This document shows positions 1 to 6,892 of a stretch of 14,636 nt of DNA, in pieces; position 1 is the stretch's first letter; every line of letters begins with the position of its first letter. Below the pieces are notes generated by a model. The model had not been told where the DNA came from. It worked only from the letters and a program-made list of their open reading frames with translations, and made no database searches. The stretch is from assembly GCA_029934215.1 (NCBI GenBank), contig JAOZMR010000046.1, positions 1 through 14,636 of the forward strand, in the 5' to 3' direction. Position numbers and translations under genes: made by a program. Source of the DNA: Pontiellaceae bacterium (lineage in GTDB: Bacteria > Verrucomicrobiota > Kiritimatiellia > Kiritimatiellales > Tichowtungiaceae).

Positions 1-61
1 GGTCAAGACAACTGCACCTGTGGAGCACCTTCATACTTGTGGGTAATAGAAAGATTATGGA

Positions 62-108
62 GGGAGCTGGAAGCTCCCACACTTATAGTGCGGGAGCATC
101 TTGCTCCA
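62..108. repeat. Pair of short GGGAGC hairpin repeats
   Basis: Two similar inverted repeats lie side by side. The first has arms GGGAGCT (62-68) and AGCTCCC (72-78) around a 3-base loop. The second has arms GGGAGCA (92-98) and TGCTCCA (102-108) around TCT, with the outermost pair mismatched. Both fit the pattern GGGAGC-W-NNN-W-GCTCC. They sit beyond the terminator of the ribosomal protein operon, in sequence without a credible gene, and look like an interspersed REP-type element. Copies elsewhere in the genome cannot be seen from here. Positions 1-61 show nothing else that can be supported. Confidence 0.6.
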
Positions 109-128
109 TTTAAACTCGATGCGAAACC

Positions 129-162
129 AAAAAAAACGGTGATCCAATATGGATCACCGTTT
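129..162 (-). terminator. Intrinsic terminator after rplW
   Basis: On the minus strand a perfect 13-bp stem (arms 150-162 and 134-146 in plus coordinates, core GGTGATCCA/TGGATCACC) closes a 3-base loop (147-149). Its 3' arm runs directly into eight T residues (136-129). This is a classic rho-independent terminator placed 23 bases beyond the rplW stop codon. On the plus strand only three T residues follow the hairpin, so it acts mainly or only for the minus-strand operon. It marks the end of the rpsL-rplW transcript. Confidence 0.9.
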
Positions 163-167
163 CAGAA

Positions 168-182
168 TTCCAAGGTTTGGAA
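168..182. repeat. Palindrome TTCCAA-N3-TTGGAA (perfect copy)
   Basis: The sequence TTCCAAGGTTTGGAA lies between the rplW stop codon and the operon terminator. The same 15-mer recurs exactly inside alaS at 8103-8117. It is one of seven copies or near-copies in the window. Its function is unknown. Confidence 0.7.
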
Positions 183-185
183 CAT

Positions 186-470
186 TTATATAATGTCGAT
201 GCTGTCGACATCATGGAGCGTGACAACTGCACGTTTCCATGCGGCTGTTTTCCCAGCACTTGCTGTGCGTTGACGCTTTTTCTTTCCTGGGCGGTTCATT
301 GTGTTGACTGCAACGACTTTCACTTTGTAGAAGTCTTCAACCGCCTGCTTGATCTCCGCTTTGTTGGCTTTTGGGTTAACCTTGAAGAGGTACTTGTTTT
401 CTTCATCGGCAAGGCGTGTAGCCTTCTCCGTTAGCAGTGTTTTGTCAATTACTTGATAGATATCTTTCAT
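186..470 (-). CDS. rplW: Ribosomal protein L23 (uL23)
   Basis: This 94-residue protein matches L23, an early-assembling protein of the large subunit that binds domain III of 23S rRNA at the exit tunnel and serves as docking site for trigger factor and the signal recognition particle. The N-terminal DIYQVIDKTLLTEKATRL segment, the KYLFKVNPKANKAEIKQAVE region and the basic NRPGKKKRQR loop are typical, and the length is normal. The start has AAAGGAA about 5 bases upstream and lies 10 bases after the rplD stop. It is the last gene of the operon: a strong terminator follows instead of rplB, which is the usual next gene. Confidence 0.96.
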   Translation of the reverse strand: MKDIYQVIDKTLLTEKATRLADEENKYLFKVNPKANKAEIKQAVEDFYKVKVVAVNTMNRPGKKKRQRTASAGKTAAWKRAVVTLHDVDSIDII

Positions 471-480
471 TATATTTCCT

Positions 481-1104
481 TTAGACCATACGCTCTTCGA
501 GCTTTTCCATCCCTGCTTTAGTCATCACGATCTGCGGATAACGAACAATTTGGTAGGTGTTTACGTTGTCGGCGCAAACCACTTCTATGTCCTGTAGATT
601 CCGTGCGGCAAGACAGATTTTAGTGTCCATTTCACCGATAATCAGAAGTGTTTTGCCTTTCATTTCCAAGGCTTGGAAAATAGAGGTGAGTTCTTTTGTT
701 TTGGGAGCATCCAGTTGAATGGAGTCGATCACTGTGATCGAGTTTTCATCCGCCCGAGTTCCAATGGCGCGAGCAAATGCAAGCCTCGCTACTTTTTTAG
801 GCATGTCCTTGCGAACTTTCCGCGGATGCGGTCCCCAAGCAACAGCACCGCCGCGCCAGATGGGCGACTGCTTGTAACCCGCTCGGGCACGACCTAGACC
901 TTTCTGTTTCCAAGGTTTTGCTCCTGTTCCGGCAACCGCACCTTTGCCCTGCGTGTTCGCAGAACCTTGGTGCTGTGCAGCCTGATAGTTTACAATAGCT
1001 TGAAAGAGTGCCTGTTCACCTTTTTCGGTTACGGCGAATTTATCGCTTAGGCTTACTTCGCCCAGCATCTTTCCTGTAGAATCTTTTAGTGGCAACGTAC
1101 TCAT
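481..1104 (-). CDS. rplD: Ribosomal protein L4 (uL4)
   Basis: This 207-residue protein matches L4, which lines the peptide exit tunnel of the large subunit through an extended loop and in enterobacteria also regulates the S10 operon. The loop is recognisable at about residues 48-95, with GTGAKPWKQKGLGRARAG and the PIWRGGAVAWGPHPRKVRK block. The C-terminal globular part ends in TKAGMEKLEERMV. The start has GAGAGGAA at a suitable distance and lies 15 bases after rplC. Residues 143-147 (FQALE) are encoded by a perfect palindrome, TTCCAAGCCTTGGAA on the coding strand, listed separately. Whether L4 autoregulation exists here cannot be judged. Confidence 0.97.
   Translation of the reverse strand: MSTLPLKDSTGKMLGEVSLSDKFAVTEKGEQALFQAIVNYQAAQHQGSANTQGKGAVAGTGAKPWKQKGLGRARAGYKQSPIWRGGAVAWGPHPRKVRKDMPKKVARLAFARAIGTRADENSITVIDSIQLDAPKTKELTSIFQALEMKGKTLLIIGEMDTKICLAARNLQDIEVVCADNVNTYQIVRYPQIVMTKAGMEKLEERMV
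664..678. repeat. Palindrome TTCCAA-N3-TTGGAA inside rplD
   Basis: TTCCAAGGCTTGGAA is a perfect copy of the recurring palindrome, here within a coding region and read as F-Q-A-L-E (residues 143-147 of L4). The two copies in alaS are in the same reading phase. Confidence 0.65.
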
Positions 1105-1119
1105 GTTCTTCCTCTCAAA

Positions 1120-1749
1120 TTATTTCTTTTTGAGTGCTTCACGCAAAATTAGCGTGCTGCCATTAGCACCGGGGACGGCGCCTTTAAGCAATATCAAATT
1201 ATCTTTCGCACGAACTTCAACCACTCTCATGCTTTGAGTCGTAACGTTTACGTTCCCCATGTGACCGGGCATTTTCTTTCCTTTGAAAACACGCCCTGGG
1301 AATGTACACATTCCGATGGATCCCGTTCGGCGATGCATATGCGAACCATGCGATGCACGTCCTCCGGAGAAGCCGTGGCGTCTTACAACGCCCTGAAAGC
1401 CTTTTCCTTTTGTTGTGCCTGATACATCTACAAAGTTGATGTCTTCAAAGACGGCGGCTGTGAGCGTGTCGCCCGCTTTCGTTTTGTCGCTGGCGTCTAC
1501 ACGAACTTCGCGAAGTTCTCGCATCGTATCTACACCTGCTTTTTTAAACTGACCGCGCAACGGTTTGGTGACGCGGCTTTCCTTCTGCGCTCCGAAACCG
1601 AGTTGAATCGCTTCGTAGCCGTCGGTTTTCGTCGTCTTGCGTTGAATGACACTGCACGGACCCGCTTCAATCACGGTTACCGGTACACGACGACCTTCTT
1701 TATCGAAGATCTGGGTCATTCCCAATTTTTTTCCAATTAGACTTTTCAT
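1120..1749 (-). CDS. rplC: Ribosomal protein L3 (uL3)
   Basis: This 209-residue protein matches L3, an assembly initiator of the large subunit whose long loop approaches the peptidyl transferase centre. MKSLIGKKLGMTQIFDKEG at the N-terminus, TKGKGFQGVVRRHGFSGG in the middle and the glycine- and histidine-rich ASHGSHMHRRTGSIGMCTFPGRVFKGKKMPGHMG loop are diagnostic. The length is normal. The start lies 8 bases after the rpsJ stop. No clear Shine-Dalgarno sequence is visible, so initiation is probably coupled to rpsJ translation (inference). Confidence 0.97.
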   Translation of the reverse strand: MKSLIGKKLGMTQIFDKEGRRVPVTVIEAGPCSVIQRKTTKTDGYEAIQLGFGAQKESRVTKPLRGQFKKAGVDTMRELREVRVDASDKTKAGDTLTAAVFEDINFVDVSGTTKGKGFQGVVRRHGFSGGRASHGSHMHRRTGSIGMCTFPGRVFKGKKMPGHMGNVNVTTQSMRVVEVRAKDNLILLKGAVPGANGSTLILREALKKK

Positions 1750-1757
1750 GATATCGC

Positions 1758-2066
1758 TTAGATTTTAATGGTGATGTCCACGCCCGCCGGAAGATTTAGC
1801 TTTTTGAGCTCATCTACGGTTTTGATGGTCGGGTCGATAATATCCAGTAAACGCTTGTGCGTCCGGATCTCAAATTGCTCCATTGCTTTTTTGTTCACAA
1901 ACGGAGAGCGGTTGACGGTCACCCGTTCAATGCGTGTTGGCATTGGAATGGGACCCGCTACGCGAGCCCCTGTGCGTTTTGCTGCTTCAACAATATCCTT
2001 TGACGAGGCATCGAGAACTCGATGGTCGAAGGATTTAAGACGTATGCGTATGCGTTGATTATTCAT
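1758..2066 (-). CDS. rpsJ: Ribosomal protein S10 (uS10, NusE)
   Basis: This 102-residue protein matches S10 of the small-subunit head, which also acts as NusE in transcription antitermination with NusB. RIRIRLKSFDHRVLDASSKDIVEAAKRTGA, the PTRIERVTVNRSPFVNKKAMEQFEIRTHKR block and the C-terminal LPAGVDITIKI are typical, and the length is exactly that expected. It follows fusA after 10 bases. In many bacteria tuf sits between fusA and rpsJ, but here it is missing. The ribosome binding site is weak (AGAAATAAAG). Confidence 0.97.
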   Translation of the reverse strand: MNNQRIRIRLKSFDHRVLDASSKDIVEAAKRTGARVAGPIPMPTRIERVTVNRSPFVNKKAMEQFEIRTHKRLLDIIDPTIKTVDELKKLNLPAGVDITIKI

Positions 2067-2076
2067 AACTTTATTT

Positions 2077-4215
2077 CTAGGTACGGTTTAAAATCGTCTC
2101 CTGCATGGCTTCTGGAACCGTTTCAAAGTTCATCGGTTCCATTGTGTAACTGGCGCGCCCCTTTGTTAGGGATCGTAGTGTGGTGGCATAGCCGAACATT
2201 TCGGCTAGCGGCACATCCACATGTACAAGTTGCACGCCATCTCTTGCTTCGATCTCGCGGATTCGCCCGCGACGACCATTCAAATCGTTCATTACGTCGC
2301 CCAGATGTTCTTCTGGAACAATGATTTCGAGCTTCATAATCGGCTCGAGAAGTGTTGGGTTTGCATTTTCGACCGCGCAGCGCAGTGCCATTACTGCCGC
2401 AGTTCGGAATGCGATTTCGGTTGATTCAACTGTGCGTGCTTCGCCGCCTGTCACAGTTACGTCGAGGTCGACTAGTGGGCAGTTGCCAAGTACGCCGGTC
2501 ATTAGCGCATCTTTAATCCCTTGTTCAATTGGGAGGTAAAATTCTCTTGGGACACTGTCTTTTGGAATGTTCAGCTCGACCTTGTTTCCGGTGGAACGTT
2601 CACGCGGAGAAACTTCCACGACGAGGTTTGCGAAGTGACTTCGTCCGCCGATTTCGCGTTCGAACGTAAAGGAGCCGGTCGCGGTTTCTTGTACGCTCTC
2701 ACGGTAGGCGACTACGGGTTTACCCGCATTTGCTTGAACCTTAAATTCGCGAAGGATTCGATCTTTTATGATCTCCAGGTGAAGTTCACCCATGCCGTTA
2801 ATGATGGTTTGCCCTGTGTCTTCGTTGGTTGTTACGCGGAATGTGGGATCTTCTTCCATCATGGATTGAAGCGCGGCGGTGAGTGAGTCTCGATCGGCCT
2901 GCGTTTTGGGTTCAATCGCCATTGCGATGACTGGCTCTGGGAACTCGATGCTTTCGAGAACGATGCTTTTGTTTTCCGAGCAAAGCGTGTCGCCCGTTGT
3001 AAATTGTTTGAGACCCGCGATTGCGCCGATTTCGCCGGCGAATAGTGTTTCTACGTCTTCGCGGCTGTTTGCGTGCAAACGAAGCAGGCGACCGATTTTT
3101 TCGCGTTTGCGAGTGCGGGGATTGAAAACGGTCTGTCGTTTTTCAAGTTTACCTGAATAGATGCGAACAAATGCGAGTTTTCCGACAAACGAGTCGGTTG
3201 CCATTTTGAAGGTGAGTGCGCTGAGAGGCTCAAAGTCGCCGGGTTCGCGAACTTCCGGAGTTTCTGTTTTTGGATGAATACCTTCAACGGCTGGAATATC
3301 CAACGGAGAGGGTAGATAGTCGACTACGGCATCGAGTAATGGTTGAACTCCCTTGTTTTTTAGCGAGGAACCGCAGAGAACGGGAACGATGTGACCGTTG
3401 ATTGTCGCGCGACGAATCGCTGAGCGCAGTTGATCGAATTGGACGTCCGCTTCTTCTAAATAGATTTCGAGAAGTTGTTCGTCAACATCTGCGATTTTTT
3501 CGATGAGTGCGGCACGCTGTACTTCAGCGGTAATTGCAAGCTCTTCGGGTATGGCGATTTCCTCGACCTCGCTACCCATGTTCTCTTCTTTAAAGAGAAA
3601 AGCTTTCATGGTGACGAGGTCAACAAAACCCTTGAAATTCTCTTCGCTTCCCCACGGAAGCTGAATTGGAATGGTCGGAGCGGCTAGTTTTTCGTGAAGT
3701 TCAGAAACGACGTGGTCGAAGTTCGCTCCCATCCGATCCATTTTGTTCACAAATGCTAAGCGAGGAACGCTGTATTTTTCGGCTTGCCGCCAAACCGTCT
3801 CTGATTGGGGTTGCACGCCGCCAACTGCGCAAAAAACACCGACCGCGCCGTCGAGTACGCGAAGTGAACGTTCCACTTCTACGGTAAAGTCCACGTGCCC
3901 GGGGGTGTCGATGATGTTAATTTGGCGCTTTTTCCAGAGGCAAGTTGTTGCCGCGCTGGTGATGGTGATTCCGCGTTCTTGTTCCTGTTCCATCCAGTCC
4001 ATGACGGCTGTGCCTTCATGAACTTCGCCCATTTTGTAGACGCGCCCTGTGTAATAGAGAATGCGCTCAGTCGTCGTGGTTTTTCCAGCATCGATGTGAG
4101 CGACAATACCGATATTGCGAATCGATGCTAAGCCGTGCTCACGCGCCGCATCTTCCCGTTGGGAAGATGCAGAACACGTCGCATTTTTTGCGTCTTTTTT
4201 CACAATAGTCGTCAT
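2077..4215 (-). CDS. fusA: Translation elongation factor G
   Basis: EF-G is the GTPase that drives translocation of tRNA and mRNA and, with RRF, ribosome recycling. From the ATG at 4215 the protein has 712 residues, close to the usual 690-705. The G domain shows AHIDAGKTT (39-47), the switch I region with GITITSAATT, DTPGH (103-107) and NKMD (157-160). Domains II-V follow, including GELHLEI and the C-terminal MFGYATTLRSLTKGRASYTMEP. The frame is open up to a TTG at 4227, but neither start has a strong Shine-Dalgarno. RNIG begins at residue 33 instead of about 11, so the N-terminus is some 22 residues longer than usual. No in-frame ATG, GTG or TTG lies between the extension and RNIG, so the extension must be translated. 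It encodes a hairpin (4148-4170). No tuf gene follows. Confidence 0.96.
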   Translation of the reverse strand: MTTIVKKDAKNATCSASSQREDAAREHGLASIRNIGIVAHIDAGKTTTTERILYYTGRVYKMGEVHEGTAVMDWMEQEQERGITITSAATTCLWKKRQINIIDTPGHVDFTVEVERSLRVLDGAVGVFCAVGGVQPQSETVWRQAEKYSVPRLAFVNKMDRMGANFDHVVSELHEKLAAPTIPIQLPWGSEENFKGFVDLVTMKAFLFKEENMGSEVEEIAIPEELAITAEVQRAALIEKIADVDEQLLEIYLEEADVQFDQLRSAIRRATINGHIVPVLCGSSLKNKGVQPLLDAVVDYLPSPLDIPAVEGIHPKTETPEVREPGDFEPLSALTFKMATDSFVGKLAFVRIYSGKLEKRQTVFNPRTRKREKIGRLLRLHANSREDVETLFAGEIGAIAGLKQFTTGDTLCSENKSIVLESIEFPEPVIAMAIEPKTQADRDSLTAALQSMMEEDPTFRVTTNEDTGQTIINGMGELHLEIIKDRILREFKVQANAGKPVVAYRESVQETATGSFTFEREIGGRSHFANLVVEVSPRERSTGNKVELNIPKDSVPREFYLPIEQGIKDALMTGVLGNCPLVDLDVTVTGGEARTVESTEIAFRTAAVMALRCAVENANPTLLEPIMKLEIIVPEEHLGDVMNDLNGRRGRIREIEARDGVQLVHVDVPLAEMFGYATTLRSLTKGRASYTMEPMNFETVPEAMQETILNRT
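4148..4170 (-). promoter_or_regulatory. Perfect 10-bp hairpin in the fusA 5' coding region
   Basis: The arms GCATCTTCCC (4148-4157) and GGGAAGATGC (4161-4170) are perfectly complementary around a 3-base loop (GTT in the plus strand, AAC in the mRNA). The hairpin starts 45 bases into fusA and encodes residues 16-23 (ASSQREDA) of the unusual N-terminal extension. It could be a translational control element or a small palindromic repeat inserted in frame. No T run follows, so it is not an intrinsic terminator. The structure is seen directly; its role is inference. Confidence 0.55.
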
Positions 4216-4237
4216 TTCAAATCTCAAAGAACAGGGT

Positions 4238-4253
4238 GGAATCGAGGGATTCC
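4238..4253 (-). promoter_or_regulatory. Hairpin in the rpsG-fusA gap
   Basis: The inverted repeat GGAATC (4238-4243) / GATTCC (4248-4253) with a 4-base loop gives a perfect 6-bp stem in the 42-base space between rpsG and fusA, the longest gap inside the operon. No T run follows, so termination is unlikely. It may be an RNA processing or regulatory site. In E. coli S7 regulates through the rpsL-rpsG gap, which is only 13 bases here. Confidence 0.4.
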
Positions 4254-4257
4254 GGTA

Positions 4258-4731
4258 CTACCAGCGGTAATGAGCAAAGGCTTTGTTTGCCTGTGCCATT
4301 TTGTGCGTATCGTCGCGTTTTTTTACAGCCGCGCCTTGATTGGCGAAGCCATCCATCACTTCGTTAGCTAAAGCACGACGCATTGGCATGCCTTTACGAG
4401 TTTTGGAGTATTTGATTAACCAGCGACAAGCTAGAGCAGTCTGACGCTTTGGGCTCACTTCGAGCGGCACCTGATAGGTTGCTCCACCAACACGTTTGGA
4501 TTTCACTTCCAGCTTTGGTTTGATATTTTCAATCGCACGATTAAAAACAACCAGCGGGTCTTCATCCTTCATCTTGGTTTGAATATCATCGAGCGCACCG
4601 TATACAATTGCGGCGGCTGTGGATTTTTTCCCCTTACCCATCACACTATTAATCATGTAAGCTAAAAGCTCACTGTTATAGCGTGGGTCTGGGATAATTT
4701 CACGTTTTACTGCTGCGCGTCTTCTTGCCAT
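4258..4731 (-). CDS. rpsG: Ribosomal protein S7 (uS7)
   Basis: This 157-residue protein matches S7, which starts assembly of the small-subunit head by binding the 3' major domain of 16S rRNA. MARRRAAVKREIIPDPRYNS, the VFNRAIENIKPKLEVKSKRVGGATYQVP block and the C-terminal DDTHKMAQANKAFAHYRW are diagnostic, and the length is the usual short bacterial form. The start has AAAAAGG upstream and lies 13 bases after the rpsL stop. Confidence 0.97.
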   Translation of the reverse strand: MARRRAAVKREIIPDPRYNSELLAYMINSVMGKGKKSTAAAIVYGALDDIQTKMKDEDPLVVFNRAIENIKPKLEVKSKRVGGATYQVPLEVSPKRQTALACRWLIKYSKTRKGMPMRRALANEVMDGFANQGAAVKKRDDTHKMAQANKAFAHYRW

Positions 4732-4744
4732 AATTTAAACCTTT

Positions 4745-5119
4745 TTAAGCCTTCGGCTTCTTAGCGCCGTACTTGGAGCGGCCTTGTTTACGTCCATCTA
4801 CACCGAGGCAGTCAAGCGCACCACGAACGATGTGATAGCGAACCCCAGGTAAATCCTTCACACGTCCTCCGCGAACAAGCACCATGCTATGTTCCTGAAG
4901 GTTGTGACCTTCTCCGGGGATGTACGCATTAATTTCCCGACCATTTGTTAAACGAACACGAGCCACTTTACGCAACGCGGAGTTCGGTTTCTTCGGGGTT
5001 TGTGTTTTCACCAAGAGACAGACTCCGCGACGTTGCGGACATGCTGTCAACGCAGGGCACTTCTTCTTTTTCTTTAGCGGAACACGTGGTTTTCTTACTA
5101 GTTGATTAATTGTTGGCAT
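4745..5119 (-). CDS. rpsL: Ribosomal protein S12 (uS12)
   Basis: This 124-residue protein matches S12, part of the decoding centre of the small subunit. MPTINQLVRKPR, TQTPKKPNSALRKVARVRL, the GEGHNLQEHSMVLVRGGRVKDLPGVRYH block and the C-terminal GRSKYGAKKP are almost invariant features. The lysines where classic streptomycin resistance changes arise, in TPKKPNS and GGRVKDLPG, are wild type, and the aspartate of KDLPG is the residue that can be methylthiolated. A good ribosome binding site (GAGGAAGGAAAG) precedes the ATG. It is the first gene of the operon, with a likely promoter 33-61 bases upstream. Confidence 0.98.
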   Translation of the reverse strand: MPTINQLVRKPRVPLKKKKKCPALTACPQRRGVCLLVKTQTPKKPNSALRKVARVRLTNGREINAYIPGEGHNLQEHSMVLVRGGRVKDLPGVRYHIVRGALDCLGVDGRKQGRSKYGAKKPKA

Positions 5120-5151
5120 AAAATCTTTCCTTCCTCAAAAACGAGCGGCAG

Positions 5152-5180
5152 ATAGTATGGTTCATTCGTCCAAGTCGCAA
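5152..5180 (-). promoter_or_regulatory. Candidate sigma-70 type promoter for the ribosomal operon
   Basis: On the minus strand TTGCGA (5180-5175) and TACTAT (5157-5152) are separated by exactly 17 bases. Each box matches four of six consensus positions. It lies shortly upstream of the rpsL start and its ribosome binding site, the expected place for the operon promoter. Other weak boxes exist nearby, so the exact choice is uncertain. The remainder of 5181-5293 shows no gene. Confidence 0.45.
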
Positions 5181-5293
5181 GCATTTCATTCGTTTTTTTT
5201 CGGGAATTTTTAGATGTATCGCTTGATGAGCGCAAAAAGCCAGGCCTGTAGGCACTTTCTTGCAGATCGTCAACTTGAGTTTTGCAGGAGAAA

Positions 5294-5331
5294 TCCCAAA
5301 CATTGGAACAAAAAAAGTCCAATGCTTGGAA
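5294..5331 (-). repeat. Tandem pair of TTCCAA-N3-TTGGAA palindromes, possible terminator
   Basis: Two near-copies of the recurring palindrome (5294-5308 and 5317-5331, one mismatch each) lie 23 bases apart, just past the stop of the broken membrane protein gene. On the minus strand the first one met by RNA polymerase (TTCCAAGCATTGGAC) is followed at once by seven T residues (5316-5310), so it may act as a weak intrinsic terminator with a 5-bp stem. The second copy has no comparable T run. Confidence 0.5.
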
Positions 5332-5339
5332 TTTCGACA

Positions 5340-6768
5340 CTAAAGGACGATTAGAAAAAGGATGGATCCGACGAGTCCGATTGCGGTTAACCAGTAGACG
5401 GGCTTCACGGGCATGATGCCGTCGTTCTTCATCGCTTTGCCGAACATTCCGCCTTGAACTGCGGCGAAAAGACCAAAGTGCGAGATCGCAGATGCGGCAC
5501 CCATGCCTGCGTGGTTGATTGGGATTCCGGCGAGGTGTTGGATGATGAAACTACCAAATACCGCCATCAGCTGCCATCCGAAGCAGAAAAGTATGAGTCC
5601 GTTCACTTCTTGGACTTTCCGTCCTTCCGCTTTGCGAAGTTTTCGTAGGGCGAATGTTGTGATGAGTGCCCTGGAGGATTGCGACGGATGCGGCTGGGAG
5701 TGTGATTAGGGCTCCTTTTGATGCGCTGTACGCGAGGATGGTAAAAACGAAGAGGTGGCTAAAGAACGGGATGTTGATCATGATGGGTGAACGCGCGGCA
5801 GCGTCTGGTCCTAGATCTTCTGCGGTGCAGGCTCCGGTTAGCCCGAGGTGGGAAAGTGACCCCGCCATGCTTGGCGCAAGGTTTCTGATGTGCTTGGCTT
5901 TTCCTGCTTTGATTAAAAGAAGTAGGCCTCCAAACATCCATAAGAGCTGACCAAAGAATCCGTAGCCGATCACTTTAGACATTCCATGGATGGAAAATGC
6001 GTGAAGCATACGAGAGCCCCCAACTAGAAAGTTTGCGGCGAGGACGATTGGGATTCCCGCAGCATGGTGGGACCAAAGCGCCAGTTTGTCGCAATTGCGT
6101 CGAGGGATGCGGAGAGAATCATTGCAAAGAAGATCTGCGAAAGTGGGATGATTCCAGAAACCCATTTTGAGACGAAGGAGGAGGCGATGAGCAGGAGAAG
6201 AATGGCAACGAATTCGGTGAGTCCTTTAATTAAGTAAAGGTGTTTATTTCGAATGGTTACCCGTGAGTCGATGATGATGAATGTTCCCATAAGCCCTAAG
6301 TAGGTGAGGATGGGGTATGATTTTGCAAGCGAGCCTTCTCCGAGTTCTTCCATGATTAGGACGTAGGCGCCTCGGATGGCAAGGAGTATGAAGAAGGCGC
6401 GTATGATGAAGAATAGTTGTGTTCGTTTCGTGCCGAGAAGAATCTCTTCCTGCGACTGAACCACAAGATATTCAACCTTTAGGTGCTTTTTCGTGATAAT
6501 TTTGTTCAGTTCCTGTCCGCCGACAAAAAAATGTGACGATCAGGACGATGACGGTCACGTTGCTCATTAGTCCGACGATTTCGAAGCTTGGAAGCCCCTC
6601 TTCGGCAACCCCGCTTCGTTCGAGGAGGACTCCCATGAGCAGAGCAAAAACAACGATAATGAGAATGGGCGAGTATTTTGTGCCGGCAACTACCGTCCGC
6701 GCAAGTAGGATGATTGGGATTAATAGGATGAAGGCGAGGAATAGCTGGTTTAAACTGGATGCATCCAT
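5340..6768 (-). pseudogene. Polytopic membrane protein gene broken by three frameshifts
   Basis: Three overlapping reading frames on the minus strand together make one hydrophobic protein of about 475 residues. The start is the ATG at 6768 (MDASSLNQLFLAFILL). Frame 1 runs to a T7 run (6525-6531), where one base too many shifts it; dropping it joins LIVTFF to VGGQELNKIITKK. The second break, one base too few, falls at about 6055-6085 between ATNWRFGP and AAGIPIVLAANFLVGG. The third, one base too many in CCC at 5669-5671, joins ASVAILQ to ALITTFALRKLRK. The last frame ends at 5340. Corrected length is 476 codons including stop. Many hydrophobic helices suggest a transporter-like membrane protein, but the family was not recognised. 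The flanking large genes are intact, so local decay is more likely than general sequencing error, though the latter is not excluded. Confidence 0.8.
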
Positions 6769-6810
6769 GGCTGGTTTTCTCTCTATTACACTTGTGTTGC
6801 ATTGAGCTGT

Positions 6811-6839
6811 AGTGTATACGCCAAGAATCCGTATGTCAT
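6811..6839 (-). promoter_or_regulatory. Candidate promoter of the broken membrane protein gene
   Basis: On the minus strand ATGACA (6839-6834) and TACACT (6816-6811) are 17 bases apart and match five and four of six sigma-70 consensus positions. They lie about 43 bases before the ATG at 6768. The gene thus seems to have had its own promoter, separate from alaS. Prediction from sequence only. Confidence 0.35.
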
Positions 6840-6892
6840 ACATATTCTTTGTGAAAATCTTGCCTGCGTTGGCTTGGTTGCCCCGCACTCTA

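Noticed and set aside
37..273. Plus-strand open frame across the terminator and repeats at the left end
   Set aside because: It reads through two hairpin repeats, the operon terminator and antisense rplW, and has no protein similarity.
4216..4227. TTG at 4227 as the fusA start
   Set aside because: It has no Shine-Dalgarno and would lengthen an already extended N-terminus. The ATG at 4215 is preferred, though not proven.
5098..5340. Small minus-strand frames upstream of rpsL
   Set aside because: They cover the promoter and ribosome binding site region of rpsL, overlap each other in different frames and resemble no protein.
6525..6531. T7 run as a programmed frameshift or transcriptional slippage site
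   Set aside because: Two more frameshifts without slippery sequence occur further on in the same gene, so decay or error explains all three better than programmed recoding of one.
6585..6599. Possible further copy of the TTCCAA-N3-TTGGAA palindrome (TTTCGAAGCTTGGAA)
   Set aside because: It has two mismatches and lies in membrane protein coding sequence, so it was left out of the count.
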